64,000 nt of DNA from Flavobacterium sp. UBA5153 (GCA_002413745.1 DHXP01000039.1:62001-126000); one strand, 5' to 3'; counted from the first letter of the stretch, positions 46,537-56,226 are shown. Notes: generated by a model from the letters alone, not told the origin. Translations and numbers: made by a program.

Positions 46537-47421
46537 TTAATTTCTTCTGTCTTCACCCCAAAATAACTTGGTGCGCAGTGTTTTCAAAAAGGTTTCTTCG
46601 GGGATTTCCACCATGTTTATTTGAAAGGGAGTTTTTTTTATGATTAATACCGTTTCGTTTTTTACGGAAGTAATCCTGGAATCCAGCGAAACCAGGTAAT
46701 GTTCCTCCCTGCCTGAAACTTTCAATCGAATTTCGGTTTCATCCGGAACCACGAGCGGACGTGCATTCAGATTATGTGGTGCGATGGGAGTTATGACCAA
46801 ACTTCGAACTTCGGGTGTCAAAATTGGCCCGCCACAACTCATTGAATAACCTGTTGAACCCGTAGGAGTTGCAATAATTAATCCATCGGCCCAATAAGAA
46901 TTCAAGAATTCGTCATTCAAATAGGTTTCTATTGTTATCATCGAAGTGGTGTCTTTCCGGCTAACGGAGATTTCGTTCATGGCAAAATTGATGTCTTGAA
47001 TGGCTTCATTATATGGAGAACACGATAAACTCAATAAGGTTCTTTTGGAAATGGTGTATTTTTTATCAATTATAAATTGCATAAACGCTGCAATATTCTC
47101 TTTTTGAACCGTGGCCAAAAATCCCAACCGACCGGCATTTATTCCCAAAATGGGTACGCCGGAATTTCGAACCAGTGTTGCTGCCCTTAAAATGGTGCCA
47201 TCTCCGCCTATGCTGATGAGCATGTCAAAACTACTGTTTAATTCGGTATGTGAGGTAAATGTTTTATACTCTTTTTCTACAATTTTTTTTTCATATAAAA
47301 TGTTCAAAAAATTGGACTCGATAATCATTTCGACCTTATTTTTGTTAAAAAAAACGAAAATGTCTTTTATGATTGGTTCCGTGCTATTTTGGTAATATTG
47401 TCCGTAAATGGCTACTTTCAT
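46537..47421 (-). CDS. nadK: NAD kinase
   Basis: 294 residues. The ATP/NAD-kinase motif GGDGT is at residues 72-76, and the second conserved block reads ATPTGSTGYSMSCGGPI. The enzyme phosphorylates NAD to NADP in the cytoplasm. It lies 60 bases after the CBS gene start region on the same strand, and both are probably one unit. Confidence 0.95.
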   Translation of the reverse strand: MKVAIYGQYYQNSTEPIIKDIFVFFNKNKVEMIIESNFLNILYEKKIVEKEYKTFTSHTELNSSFDMLISIGGDGTILRAATLVRNSGVPILGINAGRLGFLATVQKENIAAFMQFIIDKKYTISKRTLLSLSCSPYNEAIQDINFAMNEISVSRKDTTSMITIETYLNDEFLNSYWADGLIIATPTGSTGYSMSCGGPILTPEVRSLVITPIAPHNLNARPLVVPDETEIRLKVSGREEHYLVSLDSRITSVKNETVLIIKKTPFQINMVEIPEETFLKTLRTKLFWGEDRRN

Positions 47422-47455
47422 TTCTTTTTATTTACTCCCTCTTCTTTGGAAAGTT

Positions 47456-47469
47456 CCGATAGCTATCGG
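47456..47469. repeat. Perfect 14-bp palindrome between nadK and the CBS gene
   Basis: CCGATAGCTATCGG is a perfect palindrome in the 60-base gap. It may be a dispersed short repeat or a protein-binding site. Confidence 0.5.
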
Positions 47470-47481
47470 GAGGGGTGAGGC

Positions 47482-48141
47482 TTATATATTAAGGTATTTG
47501 TCCAAATAATCCGAGCGTTCCTTTAATGTGCTGGTATAATTATCTTCGTGATGTTCTGATACAATTTCGTAATTATATCTTCTAAAGGATTGAATGATTT
47601 CGTTTATCGGTCCCAAACTTAATTTTAGGGTCAGTTCTACATTTTCGATATCTGCATTAGACACAAATAAACCCAACAATTTGCCATTATTGCTTTCCAC
47701 AATTTGGGTAATTTGGCTCATGGAATAATCCAACACTCTTTTTTTGACAACAATAATTCTTCCTGGCTCTTGTAAAAACGGAGTTTCATGAAAAAATTTC
47801 ATGACATCTTCAATCTCATAATAGCCAACATATTTGTTGCTTTCGTCCAATACAGGAACTAAATTGGTGTGATTTTTCGCAAATATTTCCAAGACATCCA
47901 GCCAAATCATATTAGTTCTGGCATAAAAGTTTTCGAAAGAATATCTATAATCGATTATTTTTTTATCGCTTGCAAAAGTTTCAATATCATCGGATGCAAT
48001 GCTACCAATGTAAATTTCCTCTTCTACCACCGGAAAATGCGAAAAAGTTAATTCATCAAAAAAGTCATGAACAACCGCAATACTTTCTTGGCTATCAATC
48101 GCTTTAAAATCATTGGTAATATAGTTTGTGATTTCTGTCAT
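47482..48141 (-). CDS. CBS domain-containing protein
   Basis: 219 residues. Two CBS domains cover about residues 1-130 (FSHFPVVEEEIYIGSIASDD and NLVPVLDESNKYVGYYEIED). The last 80 residues resemble an ACT-like domain (RIIVVKKRVLDYSMSQITQI). Such proteins sense adenine nucleotides or similar ligands. It is co-directional with nadK and diverges from pdxJ. The ligand and target are unknown. Confidence 0.85.
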   Translation of the reverse strand: MTEITNYITNDFKAIDSQESIAVVHDFFDELTFSHFPVVEEEIYIGSIASDDIETFASDKKIIDYRYSFENFYARTNMIWLDVLEIFAKNHTNLVPVLDESNKYVGYYEIEDVMKFFHETPFLQEPGRIIVVKKRVLDYSMSQITQIVESNNGKLLGLFVSNADIENVELTLKLSLGPINEIIQSFRRYNYEIVSEHHEDNYTSTLKERSDYLDKYLNI

Positions 48142-48206
48142 AAATTAATCCAAAATATTTGATGCAAAATAATCAAAATTATGTAATAATGGCTAGTTTT
48201 ACTTTG

Positions 48207-48214
48207 TATTTTTG
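48207..48214 (+). promoter_or_regulatory. Putative -7 box of the pdxJ promoter (TATTTTTG)
   Basis: TATTTTTG fits TAnnTTTG and lies 39 bases before the pdxJ ATG, in the divergent gap with the CBS gene. Confidence 0.45.
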
Positions 48215-48253
48215 CATTTCTAATCTCAATAAATATCCACAAGAATTATTCTA

Positions 48254-48967
48254 ATGACAAAGTTAAGCGTAAATATTAACAAAATAGCCACTTTGCGAAA
48301 TGCTCGTGGAGGAAATGTTCCCGATTTGTTAAAAGTGGCAACCGATATTCAAAAATTTGGCGCCCAAGGAATCACCATTCATCCACGTCCGGATGAGCGC
48401 CATATTCGTTATCAGGATGCCCGTGATTTGAAATCGATAGTTTACACCGAGTATAATATCGAAGGCAATCCCGAGAAAACTTTTATAGATCTTGTTCTCG
48501 AAATAAAACCGACGCAAGTGACTTTAGTTCCCGATGCCATTGATGCCATAACCTCGAATGCGGGTTGGAATACCATAAAGCACAGGGCTTCCCTGACAGA
48601 AATTGTTCAGGAATTTCAACGCAACGGCATTAGAACTTCTATTTTTGTCGACCCAGTTCCCGAAATGATTGAGGGAGCAAAAATGATTGGAACCGATAGA
48701 ATTGAATTGTATACCGAAGCTTTTGCGCACGAATATAGCGTTGGGAACAAAAAAGGAATTGACCCTTATGTAAAATCGTCTATTTTAGCCAATGAACTTG
48801 GATTGGGAATCAATGCGGGTCACGATTTGAGTCTGGACAACATCCAGTTTTTCAAGCAAAATATCCCGGGATTACTGGAAGTTTCCATAGGGCACGCACT
48901 CATTTCCGAGGCAATTTATCTCGGATTGGAAAATGTGATAAATATGTATTTACAAAAATTGAAATAA
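48254..48967 (+). CDS. pdxJ: Pyridoxine 5'-phosphate synthase
   Basis: 237 residues of the PdxJ TIM barrel. Conserved blocks include KLSVNINKIATLRNARGGN at the start, ITIHPRPDERHI, and GLGINAGHDLSLDNI near the end. The enzyme joins 1-deoxyxylulose-5-phosphate and aminoacetone phosphate to make vitamin B6 phosphate. It has its own promoter and stands alone. Confidence 0.95.
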   Translation: MTKLSVNINKIATLRNARGGNVPDLLKVATDIQKFGAQGITIHPRPDERHIRYQDARDLKSIVYTEYNIEGNPEKTFIDLVLEIKPTQVTLVPDAIDAITSNAGWNTIKHRASLTEIVQEFQRNGIRTSIFVDPVPEMIEGAKMIGTDRIELYTEAFAHEYSVGNKKGIDPYVKSSILANELGLGINAGHDLSLDNIQFFKQNIPGLLEVSIGHALISEAIYLGLENVINMYLQKLK

Positions 48968-49027
48968 TTTTTTGGATAGGGGCATAATAATTGAAGTAAG
49001 GTTTAAAAATAACAATATCAAATCTAA

Positions 49028-52000
49028 ATGAGTTCTAATCAGATTTTTCAAACAGACAATAAAAAACGTTGGTTAACCGTAAAATGGACCAGTAGGGTCA
49101 TTATTTTTATTGCTGTTTTTGTTCTTTCCGTGGTGGCAATTACCATTATAAATGCTGTGAATCCTTCATTGCCACAAATTAAGGATAAAGCAAGTGTTTT
49201 TAGTAATAAACTGAATCCTAATAATAAATTTACTCTGGCATCTAAAGAAAATAAAAAATATTTTGGTTTCGAGAAATTTTTGATGAAGAAGATAGAAGAG
49301 GATTCTGTTAAAAAGCTGCGAACCAAAATAGTGAATGCCAAGACCATAAGATCAGCTTTTTATGTAACTTGGGACAAAGCCTCTCTTATGGATTTAAGAC
49401 GTAACGCCGGCAAATTAAACACAATTTATCCGGAATGGTTTTTTATTGACCCAGTAACATACCGAATTCAGACTAGAATTGATACCGCGGGATTGGCCGT
49501 GATGCGAAAACATAAATTAAGTATTCAGCCTATTTTCAGTAATTTCTTGACTAGTAAAGACCCAACTAAAAGAGGTGATTTCAGTGGGCAATTATTACAT
49601 AAATTATTAACGGACGCCACCGTTAGAAAAACGATAATCGACGACATTATTAGGGTTCTTACAAAATACAAATTTCAGGGAATTAATGTCGATTTTGAAG
49701 AATTAATAGAATCAAAAAATGAGAATTTAACTAATTTCCAAAAAGAATTATATCAAAAATTACACGAAAGAGGATTCATAGTCTCGATGGACGTTTTGCC
49801 TAATAATCAAGATTTTGATTATAAAGCATTAGGCAAAAGCAATGATTATGTAATTCTTATGGCTTATGATCAATACAGTGATGCCAATAAACCAGGGCCT
49901 ATCAGTTCTCAAAAATGGATTGAAGAACAAATAGACATAATGGACGATAATATACCCGCTTCAAAAATTATTCTGGGAGTGGCGGGTTACGGAAGAGATT
50001 GGTATACTGATGGTGAGGGAAATAAATTTGTAAAAGATATAACTTTTTCTAATGCTATTGACGATGCAAAATTATCAAAAGCAAAAATAAAATACGATAA
50101 TGATACTTTTAATTTAAATTATGTTTATTCAGAAAACAACTCCCAAGAGACCTTCAATCATTCTGTTTGGTTCACTGATGCCGCCACAACTTTTAATATA
50201 TTAAGATTTGCAGATGATTATAGTACCGCAGGCACAGTTTTATGGAGATTGGGCGGAGAGGATCCGAGAATTTGGCATTATTATGGGCGTGATTTAAGTG
50301 CTCAATCATTACGGAAATATCCTTTCAATTTTTCGTCGCTCAGTTCAATTCCTTACGACCCAAACGTAAAACCTACACACGTCGGTGAAGGAGAATTGTT
50401 AGACGTTCTTTATTCACCACAAAAAGGAAAAATAAAATTAGAAATTGATAAAAAAGAAATGCTGATTTCTGAACAAAATTATGAGACACTTCCTTCAGGT
50501 TTCATTTATGAAAAATTTGCCGAAGATGAAACGCCAATCGGCCCGGGACACAAAATTATTCTTACCTTCGATGATGGGCCAAATCCTGAATTTACCCCTA
50601 AAATATTGGATATTTTAGAAAAAGAAAATGTGCCCGCCACTTTCTTTGTTGTGGGTATAAATGCACAACAAAATATTCCTTTACTTCAACGAATTTATAG
50701 AGACGGTTATGAAATAGGCAATCATACCTATACCCATAATAACGTTGCCAAAATGAGTTATGAAAGAGCTGATCTCGAGCTCAAAACCACGCGTTCTCTT
50801 ATAGAATGCGTGACCGGTCGCTCTACCGTTTTGTTTCGCGCGCCATACAATGCAGATAGTGAGCCCCAGACTTATGACGAGATTGAGCCAATTGCAAGGG
50901 CTAAATTAGATAATTATATAAGTGTTGGGGAAAGTATAGATCCGAACGATTGGAATCCCAAACATAATGCTGATATTATATTGGCAGAAACCATAAAATT
51001 AGCCAATTCCACAAATGCAAGTATTATTTTACTGCATGATTCAGGAGGGTATTCCAGACAACCAACTGTTGACGCTTTGCCTAAAATAATAGCTTATTTT
51101 AAAAAAAGAGGCTGTAAATTCACGACTGTAGCCGATTTAATGGGTAAAACCAAAGATGATTTAATGCCTAAAATTCAGCTTTCATGGCAAAATAGGATGA
51201 ATTTTATTTTTGCGGAAGTATCCTATTGGTTAAATAAAACTATTTTCTTGCTATTCATTATTGGTATTATTCTTTCCATTTCGAGAATGGTAATTATTAT
51301 GATTATTGCTTACATCAGAAAATTGTCAGAAAACGAGGAAGAGTCTCTTATTGATGATGGTGCTGTTAGAGTAAAACCTTTTGTTTCAATAATTGTTCCT
51401 GCTTATAATGAAGAGGTAAATTGTCTCAGAACGATTAAAAGTTTGCTAAATCAAGATTACCCAAATATTGAGATTGTTTTTATTGATGACGGAAGTAAAG
51501 ATGATACTTATAAAAGAGTTTATGATGAATATAAAGACAATCCTAAAATAAAAATATTTACCAAGCCAAACGGAGGTAAAGCAACGGCACTGAATTTTGG
51601 AATTGAAAAATCAAGCCATGATTTTTTAGTTTGCATCGATGCAGACACACAATTAAAATCAGATGCGGTTTCGTTTTTAATGGATAAATTTTACGTTAGG
51701 GATGCTGAAAAGCACAAAATTTTAGACCCAAAAATTGGAGCAATTGCAGGAAATGTAAAAGTAGGAAACGAAGTCAACATGATTAGCAGATGGCAAAGTA
51801 TTGAATACATTACTTCCCAGAATTTTGACCGTCGTGCTTTTGATTACTTAGAGTGTATCACGGTAGTTCCAGGCGCCATTGGTGCATTCAGGAAGGATGC
51901 GGTTTTGATTGCAGGAGGTTTTACTACTGATACTTTGGCAGAGGATTGTGATCTGACGATGCGCCTTCACGGCAAAGGATATTTGATACGAAATTGTACA

Positions 52001-52501
52001 TCTGCAATTTCTTATACCGAAGTTCCCGAAACGATGAGCCAGTTTTTGAAACAAAGATTCAGATGGAGTTTTGGAATTATTCAAAGTTTTTGGAAACATC
52101 GAAAAGCTTTATTTAGACGTAAACACAAGAATTTTGGGCTTATCGCGCTTCCTAACATATTGATTTTCCAAATAATATTGCCATTCTTGTCTCCCTTGGC
52201 AGATTTGATTTTAATCATAAGTCTGTTATTTGCTTCAGTGGGAATAATACCTGCCAGTTTTGACAAGATTATTTTATACTATCTAATATTTATGTTGGTG
52301 GATATTATTGGTGCGGCTGTAGCCTTTTATTTCGAAAAAGAAGACTACCGAAAACTGATTTGGTTAATTCCTCAAAAGTTAATTTATAGACAATTAATGT
52401 ATTATATTTTATTGAAATCTTTCAGAAAAGCAATCAAGGGAGAATTACAAGGTTGGGGAATCCTCAACAGAACCGGAAATGTACAGGAATTGGAAAAATA
52501 A
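49028..52501 (+). CDS. Triple fusion: GH18-like domain, polysaccharide deacetylase, family 2 glycosyltransferase
   Basis: 1157 residues. An N-terminal membrane helix (about 20-45) leads to a glycosyl hydrolase 18-like domain (about 110-440) with FQGINVDFEEL carrying the catalytic-type Glu. A NodB deacetylase domain follows, with TFDDGP at about 514 and EIGNHTYTHNN, the metal-binding His pair. After a membrane helix (about 735-760) comes a GT2 domain with SIIVPAYNEE (about 786), DADTQ (about 870) and QRFRW (about 1008). C-terminal helices close the protein. The layout suggests one membrane protein that polymerises, deacetylates and trims an amino-sugar polymer. It is intact. Confidence 0.9.
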   Translation: MSSNQIFQTDNKKRWLTVKWTSRVIIFIAVFVLSVVAITIINAVNPSLPQIKDKASVFSNKLNPNNKFTLASKENKKYFGFEKFLMKKIEEDSVKKLRTKIVNAKTIRSAFYVTWDKASLMDLRRNAGKLNTIYPEWFFIDPVTYRIQTRIDTAGLAVMRKHKLSIQPIFSNFLTSKDPTKRGDFSGQLLHKLLTDATVRKTIIDDIIRVLTKYKFQGINVDFEELIESKNENLTNFQKELYQKLHERGFIVSMDVLPNNQDFDYKALGKSNDYVILMAYDQYSDANKPGPISSQKWIEEQIDIMDDNIPASKIILGVAGYGRDWYTDGEGNKFVKDITFSNAIDDAKLSKAKIKYDNDTFNLNYVYSENNSQETFNHSVWFTDAATTFNILRFADDYSTAGTVLWRLGGEDPRIWHYYGRDLSAQSLRKYPFNFSSLSSIPYDPNVKPTHVGEGELLDVLYSPQKGKIKLEIDKKEMLISEQNYETLPSGFIYEKFAEDETPIGPGHKIILTFDDGPNPEFTPKILDILEKENVPATFFVVGINAQQNIPLLQRIYRDGYEIGNHTYTHNNVAKMSYERADLELKTTRSLIECVTGRSTVLFRAPYNADSEPQTYDEIEPIARAKLDNYISVGESIDPNDWNPKHNADIILAETIKLANSTNASIILLHDSGGYSRQPTVDALPKIIAYFKKRGCKFTTVADLMGKTKDDLMPKIQLSWQNRMNFIFAEVSYWLNKTIFLLFIIGIILSISRMVIIMIIAYIRKLSENEEESLIDDGAVRVKPFVSIIVPAYNEEVNCLRTIKSLLNQDYPNIEIVFIDDGSKDDTYKRVYDEYKDNPKIKIFTKPNGGKATALNFGIEKSSHDFLVCIDADTQLKSDAVSFLMDKFYVRDAEKHKILDPKIGAIAGNVKVGNEVNMISRWQSIEYITSQNFDRRAFDYLECITVVPGAIGAFRKDAVLIAGGFTTDTLAEDCDLTMRLHGKGYLIRNCTSAISYTEVPETMSQFLKQRFRWSFGIIQSFWKHRKALFRRKHKNFGLIALPNILIFQIILPFLSPLADLILIISLLFASVGIIPASFDKIILYYLIFMLVDIIGAAVAFYFEKEDYRKLIWLIPQKLIYRQLMYYILLKSFRKAIKGELQGWGILNRTGNVQELEK

Positions 52502-52540
52502 ATTGTTTTAGGATAAAACCCAAAACCCAAAACTTAAATA

Positions 52541-53302
52541 ATGCTTTATTCAAAAATAGAAGGCTCGGGCAAACCACTCTTAATTCTCCACGGATTTCTG
52601 GGAATGTCCGACAATTGGAAAACAATGGGAACACAATTCGCAGCCAATGGGTTCGAGGTTCATTTGCTGGATTTGCGCAACCACGGCCGAAGTTTTCACT
52701 CCGATGAATTCAGTTATGAAATAATGGTTCAGGATGTATATGACTATTGCCAAGCCAATAATCTGGAAAAAGTCAACATCCTTGGGCATTCGATGGGTGG
52801 GAAAACGGCAATGCTTTTTGCTGCAACCCATCCGGAAAGGGTCGAAAAACTGATCGTTGCCGACATCGGGCCAAAATTCTACCCGCAACACCACCAAACC
52901 ATTCTGGAAGGATTGAATGCGGTCGATTTTTCGAAAAAGCCGAGCCGAAACGAGGTCGAAGCAATCCTGACACAATACATAACCGATTTTGGCACCAGAC
53001 AATTCCTGATGAAAAGCTTGTATTGGCAAGAGCCGGGACAATTGGCTTTTAGATTCAATCTTTCGGTTTTCAACAAAAAAATGGAGGAAATAGGAAAGGC
53101 GCTTCCCGAGAATGCCGTTTTCAATAAACCAACGCTTTTCATCCGTGGCGGAAATTCGAATTATATTCTGGATGCGGATTTTCAAAACATCCAGCAACAT
53201 TTTCCAGATTCCAGAATAGAAACCATTCCCAATGCGGGGCATTGGCTCCACGCTGAAAACCCTAAACTTTTTTATGAAATAACGAGTTCTTTTTTAGGAT
53301 AA
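52541..53302 (+). CDS. Alpha/beta hydrolase (YbfF-like)
   Basis: 253 residues. The nucleophile elbow GHSMGGKTA, the oxyanion HGFLGMSDNW and the catalytic His in NAGHWLHAENP define the fold; the acid is probably in YILDADFQ. Family members are small esterases or thioesterases; the substrate is not determined. It is 39 bases after the triple fusion and is more GC-rich than its neighbours. Confidence 0.88.
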   Translation: MLYSKIEGSGKPLLILHGFLGMSDNWKTMGTQFAANGFEVHLLDLRNHGRSFHSDEFSYEIMVQDVYDYCQANNLEKVNILGHSMGGKTAMLFAATHPERVEKLIVADIGPKFYPQHHQTILEGLNAVDFSKKPSRNEVEAILTQYITDFGTRQFLMKSLYWQEPGQLAFRFNLSVFNKKMEEIGKALPENAVFNKPTLFIRGGNSNYILDADFQNIQQHFPDSRIETIPNAGHWLHAENPKLFYEITSSFLG

Positions 53303-53376
53303 CCCCGATTTTTTTAAAAACAAGAATGCAAACGGTCATCGCCAAATCCTTTTGGTGATTTGTAGTAAATTTTACA

Positions 53377-53467
53377 TATATTTGATAATAAATAAACACT
53401 GACGTTTATCAGACAAAGCGACCCAATTTAGGGGTGATAAGTCTGACATCGTCAGTAGTATATACTA
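53377..53467 (+). ncRNA. Candidate small structured RNA upstream of the DUF4238 gene
   Basis: A promoter-like TATATTTG (53377-53384) is followed after 14 bases by a stem (53399-53414 with 53441-53455, CTGACG...CGTCAG outer pairs) and a 12-bp palindrome TAGTATATACTA at 53456-53467. No ORF is present. This is inference from structure; it may also be a leader or repeat. Confidence 0.3.
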
Positions 53468-53552
53468 GTTGTGCCTCATTGTAAAACAGCTCACGTTTAA
53501 TTGAAGCGCATTTTTATAGAAACAGAAGACAAAAAATTAACTTTGCAAGGCA

Positions 53553-53560
53553 TATATTTG
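53553..53560 (+). promoter_or_regulatory. Putative -7 box of the DUF4238 gene (TATATTTG)
   Basis: TATATTTG lies 11 bases before the ATG at 53572. The surrounding 22 bases duplicate the box at 53377 almost exactly. Confidence 0.4.
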
Positions 53561-53571
53561 GTAATAAATAA

Positions 53572-54429
53572 ATGAATAATAAACATCCTAAAATACAAAA
53601 ACAGCACAGACTATCTCAGGTTTACCTGAAAAAATTTGGTTATTTGCAAGACGATGTTTGGATGATTTCCGTGATTAAATTAGGCAGTAAAATAACCGAA
53701 AATGTAAAAATTTTAGAATTCACTACCGAAGAAAATATATTTGATTTACCCTTTGGAAACATTGAGGAAAAACGCCTTTTTGAAACACTTAGCGGAAAAA
53801 TTGAAAATCAATACAACAAACTCATAAATAATATTGAAAATCAAAACCGTCTTATCCCAAAAGACAAAGATCTATTAAACCATTTTGTTCCAAATCTTCT
53901 ATGTAGAACAACGCATTTTAGACGATTTATAAATTCACTTATTGAGAATCAAGAATCAAGAAAATATTTATTTGATGAAATTACAATGTTTAAAGGTGCT
54001 GATTCCCGAATTGACATTGAAGTATTAATTGACATATCTCCACCAGAAACTCGCGTAAATCTAATAACTGGAATACTTATGAATCATTTAGTTTACGTGT
54101 TTAGGCATCTTAAAAAAATCATTTTAAAAAGTCCAGCAGATTATGGGTGGTTGACATCAGATAATCCAGTTTATATTGATTTACAAAATGATAACGGATG
54201 GTTAATACCAATTGAAGCGGAAATTTATTTCCCGTTATCAAAAAAATACTGTCTTTTCTTATTTAATGAAAATTCAAAATTAAACTCTAATCCATTGCGA
54301 AAGTTGAAAACAGATATTGTAAATACAATTGATTTTAACACATTTGACACAGTAGCTCCTAAAATTGCTCGAAATTTAGATAAATATTTAATTTTTAGTG
54401 AAAGATATGAACCCTCTCCTATTTTCTGA
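53572..54429 (+). CDS. DUF4238 domain-containing protein
   Basis: 285 residues, cytoplasmic. The DUF4238 signature opens the protein (KIQKQHRLSQVYLKKFGY), and later blocks (LCRTTHFRRFI, WLTSDNPVYID) fit the family. The function is unknown; members are sporadic, often in variable genomic regions. It starts an accessory insert between two housekeeping genes and precedes the retropepsin-like gene by 27 bases. Confidence 0.8.
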   Translation: MNNKHPKIQKQHRLSQVYLKKFGYLQDDVWMISVIKLGSKITENVKILEFTTEENIFDLPFGNIEEKRLFETLSGKIENQYNKLINNIENQNRLIPKDKDLLNHFVPNLLCRTTHFRRFINSLIENQESRKYLFDEITMFKGADSRIDIEVLIDISPPETRVNLITGILMNHLVYVFRHLKKIILKSPADYGWLTSDNPVYIDLQNDNGWLIPIEAEIYFPLSKKYCLFLFNENSKLNSNPLRKLKTDIVNTIDFNTFDTVAPKIARNLDKYLIFSERYEPSPIF

Positions 54430-54456
54430 AAAAATGAAATCAAAAAAGAAAAAACT

Positions 54457-55932
54457 ATGAAAAAAATAGCCTTATACTTATTTATTTTTCTTCCAGTTGT
54501 AAATGTACTTTCTCAAACAACTATACAATTAGAAAGAAAAAATGGTGCTTATATAGTTCCTTGTAAAGTTAATGGTGTTCCTATGAATTTCATTTTTGAC
54601 ACAGGTGCAACTGATGTAACAATTTCGTTAACAGAAGCCGAATTCCTTTTTAAGCAAGGACTATTAAAAGAAAATGACATAAAACAATCTATAAAATATC
54701 AAACTGCTAGTGGTGAATTGAGAAAAGGAACAAAAATCAATTTAAGAGAAATTGAAATATCAGGACTAACGTTGCATAATGTTAGTACTACAATTGTACA
54801 CGAACAAAATGCCCCCCTATTATTAGGTATGTCTGCTTTAAATCAACTTGGAAAAATTGAAATTGAGAATGGAAAACTAATCATAAATAGCTTTTTTAAG
54901 AACGAAGTTGATATAGAAAATATCGAAGAAGAAACTAAAAAAACGATAGACTGGATTAATAATAAATTAATAAAACATCAATATGAAAATGACGGCACAA
55001 GACAGGTACAATCTTTTAAAGATGTAAAAGAAATTAACGGTATATATTGTTTAACAGGAATACGTATTCAAGAAACAACAAAACCGTGGGGGTTTAGTCA
55101 AGCTTTTATAATTCCGTTACTTAAAATAAACAATGTGTCTTTTGAAGAAAAGCAATATAATTATTGGTTAACAATAAAAATGAAAAATGCTGAAGAAGCA
55201 ATTGCAATAACTAATGACGGTGAAAATTGGAATAAAAAAGATGTAATCGATTTTATATTAAACAAATCTATTGACGATGAAGATTTAAGACCTTTAATTT
55301 TGTCTGCTATTGAACATCTGGTCAAATTATATTCAAATAAACAGGTTACTACTAACCAAAAAGTTGTAAAATATGAAGTTGAAGGTGGCTATGTGGAACA
55401 CATTGGTGAAATGCTTAAAGATGGTTGGATTAAAAATTCTTATGATGAGCAAAATAGACTAGTAGCTAAGCAAGAAACATACACAGATACTAATGATAAA
55501 GTCAAAGAGTTAAAAACTAAAACCACAATCTATAATCCTAGTACAGGCATAATCAAACATATAGACACCACTCCTATGATGTTTAAAAATCAATATATTG
55601 GCGAGTATAAATCATACTATGACAATGGGAACTTAAACGCAAAAGGGCAATTTTACGACTTTTTTAAAAATGGATACAAAGTGTATTTTGGAGGGATTAA
55701 AATTGGTACTTGGAAATGGTATTTGGAAAATGGAGAAACTGATGGCGAGGAAAATTACAAGGTAAATATTGAATACTGGGAAAATGGAACACTAAAAGTA
55801 ATATACGGTTTATACTCTGATACAACTAATACTTGGATAAAACACGGGGCATATTATGAGTTTAATAAAAATGACTCCGTACCAAAAGTAATGAGAGAAT
55901 ATAAATATGGAGTATTAATAAATCAAAAATAA
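54457..55932 (+). CDS. Retropepsin-like aspartic protease with C-terminal MORN-like repeats
   Basis: 491 residues with a signal peptide (IALYLFIFLPVVNVLSQ). Residues about 20-145 form a clan AA aspartic protease domain with the catalytic FIFDTGATDVTIS and LLLGMSALNQLG. A middle region of unknown type follows. The C-terminal third has MORN_2-type repeats (YYDNGNLNAKGQ, WYLENGETDGEE, YWENGTLKVI), also seen in the lipoprotein beside RHS tip 2. The combination of a secreted protease and these repeats is not one I know as a standard family. AT-rich, probably acquired. Confidence 0.75.
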   Translation: MKKIALYLFIFLPVVNVLSQTTIQLERKNGAYIVPCKVNGVPMNFIFDTGATDVTISLTEAEFLFKQGLLKENDIKQSIKYQTASGELRKGTKINLREIEISGLTLHNVSTTIVHEQNAPLLLGMSALNQLGKIEIENGKLIINSFFKNEVDIENIEEETKKTIDWINNKLIKHQYENDGTRQVQSFKDVKEINGIYCLTGIRIQETTKPWGFSQAFIIPLLKINNVSFEEKQYNYWLTIKMKNAEEAIAITNDGENWNKKDVIDFILNKSIDDEDLRPLILSAIEHLVKLYSNKQVTTNQKVVKYEVEGGYVEHIGEMLKDGWIKNSYDEQNRLVAKQETYTDTNDKVKELKTKTTIYNPSTGIIKHIDTTPMMFKNQYIGEYKSYYDNGNLNAKGQFYDFFKNGYKVYFGGIKIGTWKWYLENGETDGEENYKVNIEYWENGTLKVIYGLYSDTTNTWIKHGAYYEFNKNDSVPKVMREYKYGVLINQK

Positions 55933-56020
55933 AGAGATAATTACAGTTATAAACATTTGACAAATAAATTTTTAAACACAAAATTGTTTTCCAAAAAGAC
56001 TGGATTAACGAGTGAACAAA

Positions 56021-56162
56021 AACAACGAAGGCACAACAGCAGTTTGGCAATATGGCAGGTTTAGGCTTAATTTAAAGATGGTTTTGTAATTGGGAAATTA
56101 GTATCTAACCGAAAGTTTAGGCTTCCTTAATCCGCCACATCGCCAAGCTGCGGGACGTTGAG
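56021..56162. repeat. Imperfect inverted repeat with about 70-base spacer
   Basis: GCAGTTTGGCAATATGGCAG (56039-56058) and the complement of CCGCCACATCGCCAAGCTGC (56132-56151) match at about 16 of 20 positions. CAACG and CGTTG lie outside the arms. The form recalls integron attC sites, but the core motifs are not clearly present. Confidence 0.4.
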
Positions 56163-56218
56163 TTTTTTGTTATTTCAGCCCCAATCAAATAGTCCGGAAA
56201 AAAACAAATCAATTTTAG

Positions 56219-56226
56219 TATCTTTG
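56219..56226 (+). promoter_or_regulatory. Putative -7 box of the holin-like gene (TATCTTTG)
   Basis: TATCTTTG matches TAnnTTTG and lies 23 bases before the ATG at 56250. Confidence 0.5.
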
